Source: Halorubrum sp. 48-1-W
Lineage (GTDB): Archaea; Halobacteriota; Halobacteria; Halobacteriales; Haloferacaceae
Assembly (NCBI RefSeq): GCF_003287355.1
Contig: NZ_QMIM01000010.1
Coordinates: 62,001-126,000 of the forward strand
Direction: 5' to 3'
DNA length: 64,000 nucleotides
Within the stretch, counting starts at the first letter, position 1. Each line of letters starts with the position of its first letter. The translations under genes and the position numbers were made by a program. The notes under the pieces are model-generated. The model saw only the letters and a list, made by a program, of their open reading frames with translations, had not been told where the DNA came from and did no database searches. Below are positions 1 through 7,676 of the stretch, in pieces.

Positions 1-610
1 GGTTCGCGGGAACGACATCGATACCGACCAGATCATCCCGGCGCGGTTCATGAAGGTCGTCACCTTCGACGGCCTCGGGCAGTTCGCCTTCTTCGACCAG
101 CGGTTCGACGACGAGGACAACGAGAAGGACCACCCGTTCAACGAGGAGAAGTACAAAGGGGCGAACGTCCTCGTGGCCAACGCCAACTTCGGCTGTGGGT
201 CCTCGCGCGAGCACGCCCCGCAGGCGCTGATGCGCTGGGGGATCGACGCGGTCGTCGGCGAGTCGTTCGCGGAGATCTTCGCGGGCAACTGCCTCGCGTT
301 GGGGATCCCGACGGTCACCGCCGACACCGAGTCCATCGAGGCGTTACAGGACTTCGTCGAGGAGAACCCAGACGCCGAGATCGACATCGACGTCGAGGCC
401 GAAACGGTGACGTACGGCGACGAGACGGTCGACGCCGACGTCAGCGAAGCCCAGCGAAAGGCGCTCGTCGAGGGGGTCTGGGACACGACGGCGCTGATGG
501 GCGCGAACGGTGACGCCGTGAAGGCGACGGCACGCTCGTTGCCGTACGTTCCCGACGACCACGTGCCGGCCGACGACGCCGCGAGCGAGGGAGCCGTGGG
601 GGACGACTGA
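1..610 (+). CDS. leuD: 3-isopropylmalate dehydratase small subunit (5' truncated)
   Basis: Small subunit of isopropylmalate isomerase, which interconverts 2- and 3-isopropylmalate in leucine biosynthesis with the iron-sulfur large subunit LeuC. The reading frame is open from base 2 and begins inside the family motif GNDIDTDQIIPARF, so only a short N-terminal piece lies outside the window. The second signature, FGCGSSREHAP, is encoded near bases 190-222 and forms the swivelling substrate loop. The stop codon TGA (608-610) directly abuts the ATG of leuB, so the two genes are surely co-transcribed; leuC is expected just upstream, outside the window. Identification is secure. Confidence 0.95.
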   Translation, partial: VRGNDIDTDQIIPARFMKVVTFDGLGQFAFFDQRFDDEDNEKDHPFNEEKYKGANVLVANANFGCGSSREHAPQALMRWGIDAVVGESFAEIFAGNCLALGIPTVTADTESIEALQDFVEENPDAEIDIDVEAETVTYGDETVDADVSEAQRKALVEGVWDTTALMGANGDAVKATARSLPYVPDDHVPADDAASEGAVGDD

Positions 611-1603
611 ATGGCCGAGGAGATCGTCGTCATCGAGGGCGACGGTATCGGCCAGGAAGTCGTTCCGTCAGCCGTGGAGGTGCTCGGATCGTTCGACCTC
701 GGCTTCGAGTTCGCCGAGGCGGACGCCGGCGACGCCGTGAAGGAGGCCACCGGCGAGGCGCTCCCGGCGGAGACGTACGAACTGGTCGCGGGCGCGGACG
801 CGACGCTGTTCGGTGCGGCGGGCGAGACCGCCGCGGACGTGATCTTGCCCCTGCGGGACGCGGTCGACTCCTTCGTGAACGTCCGCCCCGCGAGGGCGTA
901 CCCCGGCGTCGACGCGTTGCGTCCGGAGACGGACGTAGTCTTCCTCCGAGAGAACACCGAGGGCGTCTACGCCGGCCACGAGGACCGGCTCTCCGAGGAC
1001 CTCTCCACGCTGACGCGCGTCGTCACCTCCTCGGCATCGCGCGAGCTCGCCGAGTTCGCCTGCGAGTTCGTCGCGGACGGCCGCGGACCGGACCACCGCG
1101 ACGGGTTCACGGTGGCGCACAAGTCGAACGTGATGCGCGAGACGGACGGACGCTTTCGACGGGAAGTACTCGACGTCGCCGAGGAACGCGGCGTCGACGC
1201 CGATGAGGAGCTGATGGACGCGTTCGCGACGAAGCTCCCGCTCGACCCGAGCGGGTACGGCGTGGTCGTTTGTCCGAACCTCGCGGGCGACGTGCTCTCC
1301 GATCTGGCCGCCGGGCTCGTCGGCGGGCTCGGCCTGCTTCCCTCCGCGAACGTCGGCCACGACAACGCCCTGTTCGAGCCGGTCCACGGCACCGCGCCCG
1401 ACATCGCCGGCGAGGGGATCGCGAACCCGACGGCTGCGGTCCTGTCCGCGGCCATGCTCCTCGAGTACCTCGGCTACGCCGAGGAGGGCGGCCGGGTCCG
1501 GACCGCGGTCGAGTCGGTGCTGTCCGACGGCCCCCGCACCGGCGACCTCGGCGGGGACGCGACGACGGAGGCGGTCACCGCGGCGATCGTCGACCAACTG
1601 TAG
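611..1603 (+). CDS. leuB: 3-isopropylmalate dehydrogenase
   Basis: Cytosolic NAD-dependent oxidative decarboxylase that converts 3-isopropylmalate to 2-oxoisocaproate, the step after LeuCD. The 330-residue protein shows the beta-decarboxylating dehydrogenase features: GDGIGQEV (residues 10-17), [10 protein letters not shown] (113-122), Lys171 and Asn173 in AHKSN, the metal-binding region [11 protein letters not shown] (221-231) and the nucleotide loop [12 protein letters not shown] (256-267). The ATG follows the leuD stop without a gap. Related enzymes (isocitrate, homoisocitrate, tartrate dehydrogenases) share these motifs; the leuD neighbour decides for LeuB. Confidence 0.93.
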   Translation: MAEEIVVIEGDGIGQEVVPSAVEVLGSFDLGFEFAEADAGDAVKEATGEALPAETYELVAGADATLFGAAGETAADVILPLRDAVDSFVNVRPARAYPGVDALRPETDVVFLRENTEGVYAGHEDRLSEDLSTLTRVVTSSASRELAEFACEFVADGRGPDHRDGFTVAHKSNVMRETDGRFRREVLDVAEERGVDADEELMDAFATKLPLDPSGYGVVVCPNLAGDVLSDLAAGLVGGLGLLPSANVGHDNALFEPVHGTAPDIAGEGIANPTAAVLSAAMLLEYLGYAEEGGRVRTAVESVLSDGPRTGDLGGDATTEAVTAAIVDQL

Positions 1604-1731
1604 CTCAACGACGACGACGCGGCCGGCGACCGACGCGGTTCGCGATCGGCCTCCGACGCACCTTCGCCCGCCCGGGCGGACGAGCACGGACGAACCACAA
1701 GAGACGAAACCCTCCAGCCCCTGAAACGCGT

Positions 1732-2112
1732 ATGAGCAATTACGCGGTCGCGATGGAAGCTGCCTGGTTGGTTCGTGACGTCGAGGAGACCGACGACGCC
1801 ATCGGCGTCGCGGTCAGCGAGGCCGGAAAGCGACTCAACGAGACGGACAAACAGTACGTCGAGGTCGAACCCGGCGTCACCGGCTGTCCCGCCTGCGGGG
1901 AGCCGTTCGACGCGGCCTTCCTGGCCGCGAACACGGCGCTCGTCGGGCTCCTCTTGGAGATCGACGTCTTCAACGCCGACAGCGAGGAGCACGCGGAACG
2001 GATCGCGAAAAGCGAGGTCGGCAGCGCGCTTCGGGACGTCCCGCTCGAAGTCATCGAGGTGATCGAGACCGAGGCCGACGAGGACGAGGAGGCGGACGGC
2101 GACGCCCGCTGA
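1732..2112 (+). CDS. DUF555 (UPF0212) family protein
   Basis: A 126-residue protein that I recognise as the archaeal DUF555 family, whose function is unknown. It carries a CPAC motif (Cys52, Cys55) that could hold half of a metal site, followed by an alpha-helical stretch and a very acidic tail (residues 112-126). The start is the ATG at 1732; a longer in-frame extension upstream reads arginine-rich nonsense on top of leuB and is rejected. It lies 128 bp after leuB and may have its own promoter. The family name is from memory of the sequence pattern. Confidence 0.85.
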   Translation: MSNYAVAMEAAWLVRDVEETDDAIGVAVSEAGKRLNETDKQYVEVEPGVTGCPACGEPFDAAFLAANTALVGLLLEIDVFNADSEEHAERIAKSEVGSALRDVPLEVIEVIETEADEDEEADGDAR

Positions 2113-2130
2113 CCGACCCGCCCGGCGAAA

Positions 2131-2156
2131 GCTTTTCTAATAACCAGAGGTTATTA
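2131..2156 (+). promoter_or_regulatory. Promoter with perfect palindromic operator
   Basis: An 8-bp perfect inverted repeat, TAATAACC-AGA-GGTTATTA, covers 2138-2156 and ends 6 bp before the ATG at 2162. The T-rich run at 2133-2140 just before and inside the left arm is the only plausible TATA element, so a protein bound to the palindrome would block transcription. The simplest reading is autorepression by the XRE-CBS regulator encoded immediately downstream. Confidence 0.7.
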
Positions 2157-2161
2157 GCCGT

Positions 2162-2701
2162 ATGGAGCTTCCGACGCCACAGGACCTGCGCGAACGACGG
2201 ACGTCGCTCGAGTTGACGCAGAGCACCCTCGCGGACGCCGCAGGCGTCTCACAGCCGCTCATCGCCCGTATCGAGGGGGGCGACGTCGACCCGCGACTCT
2301 CGACGCTACGGCGGATCGTGAACGCCCTCCAGGAGGCCGAAGGGGAGGTCGTGCGTGCGACCGACCTGATGAACGAGACCGTGATCAGCGTCGCCCCGGA
2401 CGACGCCGTGAGCGACGCGGTCGAGCTGATGGAGCGGGAGGCGTACTCCCAGCTCCCGGTCCTCCAGAACGGCGTCCCCGTCGGCTCGATCAGCCAGGGA
2501 GACGTGGTCCACGCGGGCGAGAACGTCGGGGACCACCCGGTCAGCGAGGTAATGAGCGAGTCGTTCCCCACGGTCGCGCCGACCGCGACCGTCGACGAGA
2601 TCCGCAACCTGCTTGACCACTACAAGGCAGTGATGGTCACCGACGGCGGGGAGACGGTCGGGATCATCACCGAGGCCGACATCGCCGCCCACCTGTCGTA
2701 G
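2162..2701 (+). CDS. XRE-type transcription regulator with two CBS domains
   Basis: A 179-residue regulator. Residues 7-58 form a helix-turn-helix of the XRE/Cro type (LTQSTLADAAGVSQPLIARIEGG). Two CBS domains follow (about 69-120 and 128-178), each with the usual pattern ending GSISQGDV and GIITEADI. CBS pairs normally bind adenosyl ligands such as AMP, ATP or SAM, so the protein probably senses a nucleotide or cofactor and adjusts DNA binding. This architecture is common in archaea, but the target genes are not known to me. The palindrome that touches its promoter suggests that one target is its own gene. Confidence 0.9.
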   Translation: MELPTPQDLRERRTSLELTQSTLADAAGVSQPLIARIEGGDVDPRLSTLRRIVNALQEAEGEVVRATDLMNETVISVAPDDAVSDAVELMEREAYSQLPVLQNGVPVGSISQGDVVHAGENVGDHPVSEVMSESFPTVAPTATVDEIRNLLDHYKAVMVTDGGETVGIITEADIAAHLS

Positions 2702-2748
2702 ACGGCGTTTCGGGCGTCATCGGGCCTCCCGTTTCGGTCGCCGTGGCG

Positions 2749-2958
2749 TCACTCCTCGCGGTTCTCCGAGAGGTGTTCCCAGATCTCCGTACAGCCGGCG
2801 CCGTCCTTCAGGTCAGCGAGGTGGTCGCTCTCCTCCGTCGCGGCCTCACTCGGCGTGGTGTCCGTCCCTTCGTCCTCGTTGGCGGTTCCCTCGGCCGTCG
2901 ACCCGTTCTCCCGTTCGTTCTCGGCGATCACCGACCGTGACTCGCCCGTCCCAGTCAT
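2749..2958 (-). CDS. Small acidic haloarchaeal protein
   Basis: A 69-residue acidic protein that I cannot assign to a function. The N-terminal 45 residues are rich in Glu, Thr and Ser and are probably disordered. The C-terminus, DLKDGAGCTEIWEHLSENR, looks like a conserved amphipathic helix with one Cys and is the part most likely to be functional. The ATG (2956-2958 on the complement) overlaps the stop of the upstream small gene in an ATGA arrangement, which supports translation of both. It is divergent to the siroheme reductase cluster downstream. Confidence 0.65.
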   Translation of the reverse strand: MTGTGESRSVIAENERENGSTAEGTANEDEGTDTTPSEAATEESDHLADLKDGAGCTEIWEHLSENREE

Positions 2959-3119
2959 GGGTGACTCCGGGTTCGTTCGTGGCTCCGAGCCGATCCGTCG
3001 TTCCGATCCGACTCGAACAGTTCGGGCGCGACGTCGGCGGACGCGTGCTGGCGATGCGGTCGATCCTCGTCGCCGCCGCTGTGACGGTCGATCGCGGCTT
3101 CGGGTGTCGTCTCGGTCAT
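2955..3119 (-). CDS. Tiny hypothetical protein, translationally coupled
   Basis: A 54-residue reading frame on the complement with ATG at 3117-3119 and TGA at 2955-2957. It is polar, rich in His, Arg, Asp and Ser, and probably disordered; no family is recognised. Two points favour a real gene. Its stop overlaps the start of the next small gene (ATGA). A TATA-like CTTATG lies about 27 bp upstream of its ATG, typical of leaderless haloarchaeal genes. The codon pattern alone is not decisive. Confidence 0.5.
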   Translation of the reverse strand: MTETTPEAAIDRHSGGDEDRPHRQHASADVAPELFESDRNDGSARSHERTRSHP

Positions 3120-3142
3120 CGACCCGTCCTACCGTCGCGCCG

Positions 3143-3151
3143 ATCATAAGG
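3143..3151 (-). promoter_or_regulatory. Putative TATA box of the small-gene pair
   Basis: The complement reads CCCTTATGATCG here, 25-32 bp upstream of the ATG at 3119. That spacing fits a leaderless transcript covering the two overlapping small genes. Assigned by position and base composition only. Confidence 0.4.
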
Positions 3152-3334
3152 GACGCCACACGAGTAAATCGAACCACTACTCCCGGGTACCGGAACCGAC
3201 GTCCGGTATCCGTGACGTACGCTCGCCGACCGATCGGGTCACGTCGGGCGATCGTTCCGGTACGGGGCGTCCCCGACGTCGACCCGGCTTGCGAGCACCG
3301 ACATCCACTGGGTCGCGCCGGTCCAACGACGGGT

Positions 3335-3643
3335 GTGACGACCCGCCTGCGCGTGCTCGATGACGGCGCATGGATATCGGTCGACGACCACCGCGAGGTC
3401 CGCGTGAGCGAGCTCTGGCGGCTCGACGCGCCCGGTTTCTGCGGCTGTGACCTGGCCGACCTCGTCGTCGAGACCTTCCAGGCGGTCGGCGTCGACGGGT
3501 CGCGAGTGGAGGTCAGGGTGTACGGGCGGTGTATCGAATGCGGGGAGACCGGGATCACGGGGTGGATCCCGGTCGGCCGGGTTCGGGCCGGCGAGTTCGT
3601 CGAATTCGACCGGTCCCACATTCGTCGGGAACGCCGTGAATAA
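3335..3643 (+). CDS. Cys-rich haloarchaeal protein upstream of siroheme reductase
   Basis: A 102-residue protein read from GTG at 3335 (sequence begins MTTRLRVLDDGAWISV). It contains CGC (Cys36, Cys38) and a CIEC knuckle (Cys66, Cys69), which together could bind zinc or an iron-sulfur cluster. No enzyme family is recognised. Upstream in-frame sequence is arginine-rich and unlike a haloarchaeal protein, so the GTG is preferred over the distant ATG. The siroheme reductase starts 90 bp downstream on the same strand, so a role in its expression, electron supply or cofactor handling is possible but unproven. Confidence 0.6.
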   Translation: MTTRLRVLDDGAWISVDDHREVRVSELWRLDAPGFCGCDLADLVVETFQAVGVDGSRVEVRVYGRCIECGETGITGWIPVGRVRAGEFVEFDRSHIRRERRE

Positions 3644-3733
3644 CTCGGCAGAATTCACCGCTTCGAGGGGGCACCGGGCAACGTTGACTCCACGGGGTCC
3701 CCTATGTGGCCGGGGGGCCTCCGTCGGGATACG

Positions 3734-5497
3734 ATGCCAACGGACGTCGAAAACTGGAAGTCCGAGGTCTACGGGAACGAGATCCGGGACCACCTCTTCG
3801 AGTTCGCCGAGGCGGGGTTCGACTCGATCCCCGACGACGAGCGGGACGCGTGGTTCGAGCGCTTCAAGTGGTGGGGGTTGTACCACCAGCGGAACGGGCA
3901 GGAGGGGTACTTCATGATGCGGATCGGTACCCCGAACGGCGTGCTCGAGCCGGGTCAGCTCCGGGTGGTCGGCGAGATCGCCGACGAGTACGCCCGCGGG
4001 CCGGGGACGAACCCGATCTTCGGCGACGCCTACGCCGACTTCACCACCCGCCAGTCGATTCAGCTCCACTGGATCGAGCTGTCGGACGTGCCGGCCATCT
4101 TCGAGAAGCTCGAGGAGAACGGGCTCTCGACCCAGCAGGCCTGCGGGGACTCCTGGCGGAACATCGTCGGGAACCCCGTCGCGGGCAAGGACGGGCAAGA
4201 AGTGATCGACGCCTGGCCCGTCATCCGCGAGCTCAACGAGACGTTCACGGGGAACGACGACCACGCGAACCTCCCGCGCAAGTGGAAGGTGTCGGTGACC
4301 GGCTCCGCGGACGGCTCCGGACAGGGCGACATCAACGACCTCGCGTTCGAGCCCGCCTACAAGGAGATCGACGATGACGGCGACGAGGCGGGGGATTCCG
4401 TCGGCTTCAACGTCCGCGTCGGCGGCGGGCTCGCCCGCAACGAGCCGCGGTTCGCCCGCGACATTGACGTCTGGGTCCCACCCGAACGGGTGCCCGACGT
4501 CGCCGGAGGGCTCTCCGCGCTCTTCCGCGACAACGGCGACCGCGAGGACCGCTACAACGCCCGGATCAAGTTCCTCGTCGACGAGTGGGGTCCCGAGCGG
4601 GTCCGCGAGACGCTCCAGGCGGAGTACGTCGACTTCGAACTCGAGACCGCCGGCCGCGACGTCCGCGAGGAGTACACCTACAACGCGGGGGAGGGCGAGC
4701 GCAACGACCTCGTCGGCGTCCACGACCAGAAGGACGGGGCCAACTTCGTCGGCCTGAACGTGCTCGTCGGCCGAATGGGCGCTGCCGACGTCCTCGACCT
4801 CGCCGATCTCGCCGAGGCGTACGGCTCCGGGGAGGTGCGGCTCTCCCAGCGGCAGAACGTCATCGTCACCGACGTTCCCGACGACGCCCTCGGTGAGTTC
4901 CTCGACGAGCCGATGCTCGAGCACTACTCGCCGTCGCCCTCGCCGTTCATGCGCGGCTCGGTCGCGTGTACCGGCACCGAGTTCTGCTCGCTCTCCATCG
5001 TCGAGACGAAGAACCGGCAGGTCCGGTTCGCCCGCTGGCTCAAGGCGAACGCCGAACTCCCCGAGGACGTCGAGGAGTTCCACGTCCACCTCTCGGGGTG
5101 TACCGCCTCCTGTGCGCAGCCGCAGATCGCGGACGTGAGCCTGCGCGGGATGAAGACCCGGAAGGACGGCGAGCCGGTGGAGGCGCTCGACGTGGGGCTC
5201 GGCGGCGGGCTCGGTGAGGATCCCGGGTTCGCCCGCTGGGTCACCCAGCGCGTGCCCGTCGACGAGGTCCCCGGTGCGATCGCCAACCTGCTCGAGAACT
5301 TCGCCGACGAGCGCGAGGCGGGTGAGTCGTTCCGCGCGTTCGTCGCGCGCCACGACGACGAGGAACTCGACGCGCTCGTCGAGCCCGAAGAGACCGACTA
5401 CGAGGACCCGATGATGCACAACACGAAACGAACCTGGTACCCCTACGCCGAGGACGACGCGCTCGAGGACGCCCCGCCCACGCCGGCGGACGACTGA
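3734..5497 (+). CDS. Ferredoxin-type nitrite/sulfite reductase (siroheme, 4Fe-4S)
   Basis: A 587-residue assimilatory reductase for the six-electron reduction of nitrite to ammonia or sulfite to sulfide. It has the duplicated ferredoxin-like half-domains of the family. It also has the siroheme-cluster signature: C-x5-C at Cys412 and Cys418 (ACTGTEFC) and C-x3-C at Cys456 and Cys460 (GCTASC). TTRQSIQLHW (104-113) matches the substrate/siroheme arginine region. The ATG at 3734 is preferred over one at 3704, which would add a short Trp/Gly/Arg-rich leader. Motifs alone do not separate nitrite from sulfite reductase; no nitrate reductase or transporter lies nearby, so sulfite is at least as likely. 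Confidence 0.88.
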   Translation: MPTDVENWKSEVYGNEIRDHLFEFAEAGFDSIPDDERDAWFERFKWWGLYHQRNGQEGYFMMRIGTPNGVLEPGQLRVVGEIADEYARGPGTNPIFGDAYADFTTRQSIQLHWIELSDVPAIFEKLEENGLSTQQACGDSWRNIVGNPVAGKDGQEVIDAWPVIRELNETFTGNDDHANLPRKWKVSVTGSADGSGQGDINDLAFEPAYKEIDDDGDEAGDSVGFNVRVGGGLARNEPRFARDIDVWVPPERVPDVAGGLSALFRDNGDREDRYNARIKFLVDEWGPERVRETLQAEYVDFELETAGRDVREEYTYNAGEGERNDLVGVHDQKDGANFVGLNVLVGRMGAADVLDLADLAEAYGSGEVRLSQRQNVIVTDVPDDALGEFLDEPMLEHYSPSPSPFMRGSVACTGTEFCSLSIVETKNRQVRFARWLKANAELPEDVEEFHVHLSGCTASCAQPQIADVSLRGMKTRKDGEPVEALDVGLGGGLGEDPGFARWVTQRVPVDEVPGAIANLLENFADEREAGESFRAFVARHDDEELDALVEPEETDYEDPMMHNTKRTWYPYAEDDALEDAPPTPADD

Positions 5498-5527
5498 CAT
5501 GCGGGACCCGACCACGAGGGGGACGAC

Positions 5528-5839
5528 ATGAGCAGGCGACTGCTCCGCGTGAACGCGTACACGACCCTCGACTTCGTCGACGCGCGCTCGAGGGGACACG
5601 ACTTCGCGGCGGACGCTCCCGGCGTCGTGAACGTCACCGCACTGCGGGAGGACCCCGAGCACGTGGACCTCCAAGTCGAACTCGACGACACGGCGATCGA
5701 CGACCTCCCGGCACACGCCGACGAGATCGAACTCTCCCCGGCGCAGGCGCGAACGCTCGCGGAGGCGCTGGAGTCGGCGGCAGCCCGCGTCGAGACTGCG
5801 CGGGGTGGAGGCGACGAGGACGACAGCGACGCCGACTGA
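5528..5839 (+). CDS. DUF6360-like haloarchaeal protein
   Basis: A 103-residue protein beginning MSRRLLRVNAYTTLDFVDA. It resembles a small haloarchaeal family that I believe is called DUF6360; its function is unknown. The core is an alternating beta/alpha domain ending in an ELSPAQARTLAEALE helix, followed by an acidic tail. It starts 30 bp after the siroheme reductase on the same strand, so the two are probably co-transcribed and the protein may serve the reductase. Confidence 0.75.
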   Translation: MSRRLLRVNAYTTLDFVDARSRGHDFAADAPGVVNVTALREDPEHVDLQVELDDTAIDDLPAHADEIELSPAQARTLAEALESAAARVETARGGGDEDDSDAD

Positions 5840-5895
5840 CAGGCGATCACGACCGCCGGCGTAACTGTACAGACCCGCTGAGGGGCCGAACGCCC

Positions 5896-6921
5896 TTACA
5901 GCTCCAGCCCGCGGATCGAGACGGACCCGTCCTCGCCGTCGCCCTCCGCCACCCGCCCGACCACGCGCCCGTCGGTCGCCACAGCCAGCGACTCTGCGGC
6001 GTCGGATTCGAGCACGGCGACGAACCCGGTCCCCATGTTGAACGTTCGGTACATCTCCTCGTCGGGGACGTTCCCCTCGGATCGGACGAACTCGAAGACT
6101 GGCTGGACGTCGAAGGGGTCCTCGACGACGTAGCGGTGTGCGCCCAGGCGGGTCAGGTTCGTCCAGCCGCCGCCGGTGACGTGGGCTGCGCCCCGGACCC
6201 CGTGGTCGCGCATCGGGTCGAGGAGGTCGGTGTAGATCCGGGTGGGCTCCAAGAGCGCCTCGCCGAGTACCTCGTACCCCTCGAAGGGACAGGGGTCGTC
6301 GTACGCGTGCTCGCGGGTGACCGCCTCGCGCGCGAGCGTCAGCCCGTTGGAGTGGATCCCCGAGGACGCCCAGCCGACGAGCGCGTCGCCCGGCTCGGCC
6401 CGCCCGTCGAAGACCGCGTCCTTCACCGCGAGCCCGGCACAGGTCCCCGCGAGGTCGAGCCCACGGACCACCTCGGGCATCACCGCGGTCTCGCCGCCGA
6501 CGAGTTCGATGTCGGCCCGCTCCGCGCCCACGGCGAGCCCCTCGCCGACCTGCTCCGCGAACGTCTCGTTCGGCTCGTCGACCGCGAGGTAGTCGACGAA
6601 CGCAACCGGACGGACGCCGGCGGCGACGAGGTCGTTCACGTTCATCGCGATGCAGTCGATCCCGACCGTCGAGTAGTCGGAGAGCGCCTCCGCGACGAGT
6701 AGCTTCGTCCCGACGCCGTCGGTCGCCAGCGCGAGGTAGCGGTCGCCGATGTCGAGCAAGCCGGCGTAGTCGCCCTCCCCCTCGCCGACCATCCCGATCA
6801 GCGCGGCGGTCGCCGCCTCGCTCGCCTCGATGTCGACGCCCGCGTCGGCGTACGTGAGTTCGTCGCCGTCGTGGCCTTCGTCGCCGTCGTGGCCTTCGTC
6901 GGCGTCACCGTCCTCGTTCAT
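5896..6921 (-). CDS. purM: Phosphoribosylformylglycinamidine cyclo-ligase
   Basis: AIR synthetase, the fifth step of purine biosynthesis: it closes the imidazole ring of FGAM using ATP in the cytosol. The 341-residue protein shows YADAGVDI (24-31), the ATP/Mg motif TDGVGTKL (67-74), MNVNDLVAAGV (93-103) and HVTGGGWTNL in the C-terminal half. The start at 6921 adds about 20 residues in front of the conserved core. They consist of GHDGDE repeats encoded by an 18-bp tandem repeat, probably a disordered, salt-adapted leader. The gene is followed on the same strand only by intergenic DNA. Confidence 0.95.
   Translation of the reverse strand: MNEDGDADEGHDGDEGHDGDELTYADAGVDIEASEAATAALIGMVGEGEGDYAGLLDIGDRYLALATDGVGTKLLVAEALSDYSTVGIDCIAMNVNDLVAAGVRPVAFVDYLAVDEPNETFAEQVGEGLAVGAERADIELVGGETAVMPEVVRGLDLAGTCAGLAVKDAVFDGRAEPGDALVGWASSGIHSNGLTLAREAVTREHAYDDPCPFEGYEVLGEALLEPTRIYTDLLDPMRDHGVRGAAHVTGGGWTNLTRLGAHRYVVEDPFDVQPVFEFVRSEGNVPDEEMYRTFNMGTGFVAVLESDAAESLAVATDGRVVGRVAEGDGEDGSVSIRGLEL
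6859..6906 (-). repeat. 18-bp tandem repeat inside purM 5' end
   Basis: Two exact copies of an 18-bp unit (6859-6876 and 6877-6894) and a partial third encode the GHDGDE repeat at the PurM N-terminus. The unit is a multiple of three, so copy-number change would not break the frame. Confidence 0.75.
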
Positions 6922-6992
6922 ACCCGTGACGTGGCGCGCCGGAGCAAAAGGACACCGTTTGCCTCCGCGAAGCGGGGGAACCCCCGTCCCCC

Positions 6993-7661
6993 TCAGAACG
7001 GCCCGCCGAAGCCGAGGCCGAGCACGAACACGAGAAGCACCGCGAGGAGGACCGACGGGACGAACGAGGCCGCCCAGACGCCCCGGCTCCAGTTCATCAC
7101 CGTCTTCCCGTCGAGCGGCCCGTACGGGACCAGGTTGAACGCTGCGAGGAAGACGTTGATCGCGACCCCTCGCTCGCCGATCAGCGCAAGGACCTCGCTG
7201 CCGAAGAGGATACCGGCGTACAACACTGGCACGAAGGCGACCATGAGAAGCAGGTTGACGACGGGGCCCGCGAGCGCGATCCGGCCGTGTTCGCTCGGGG
7301 TGAGCCGTCCGCGGTGGTGGACCGCCCCCGGCGCGGCGAAGATGAACCCGAGTAGGGCGCTCGCCACCGCGAGAAACAACATCCCGTTGTCCGCGCGGAA
7401 CTCCGCCACCTGGTCGTAGCGGACGGCGACGACCTTGTGGGCGATCTCGTGGAGGAGGAACGCGACGCCCGCCGTCAGGAGGCCGACGAGGAGCGGCAAC
7501 ACCACGCCGGCAGCGACGATCCGATCGATGCCGGCGGACCCGCCGGCGAAGAACAGCGTGAACGCCACGCCGAGCGCGAGCCACGCGACGAGGAGGTCTC
7601 TGAGTTCGGTGCCGCTGAAGTAGAGGCCGCCGATCCGGCGACCGGTGAAGTTCGTTGCCAT
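6993..7661 (-). CDS. Site-2 protease family intramembrane metalloprotease (M50)
   Basis: A 222-residue polytopic membrane protein. The zinc motif HEIAH (71-75) sits in a transmembrane helix, and the third ligand is in NLVPYGPLDG (176-185, Asp184), as in site-2 proteases. About six hydrophobic segments are visible. Such enzymes cleave membrane-bound substrates, often regulators, within the bilayer. Its substrate is not apparent here. The neighbouring TraB-family membrane protein is on the same strand 15 bp upstream, so the two could be co-expressed. Confidence 0.9.
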   Translation of the reverse strand: MATNFTGRRIGGLYFSGTELRDLLVAWLALGVAFTLFFAGGSAGIDRIVAAGVVLPLLVGLLTAGVAFLLHEIAHKVVAVRYDQVAEFRADNGMLFLAVASALLGFIFAAPGAVHHRGRLTPSEHGRIALAGPVVNLLLMVAFVPVLYAGILFGSEVLALIGERGVAINVFLAAFNLVPYGPLDGKTVMNWSRGVWAASFVPSVLLAVLLVFVLGLGFGGPF

Positions 7662-7676
7662 GTGTATGTGTACGCG

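Noticed and set aside
2959-3643. Long frames of more than 250 codons on both strands upstream of the siroheme reductase
   Set aside because: They are arginine/serine-rich with poor haloarchaeal codon use and are shadows of GC-rich DNA. Only the short genes listed have supporting starts and composition.
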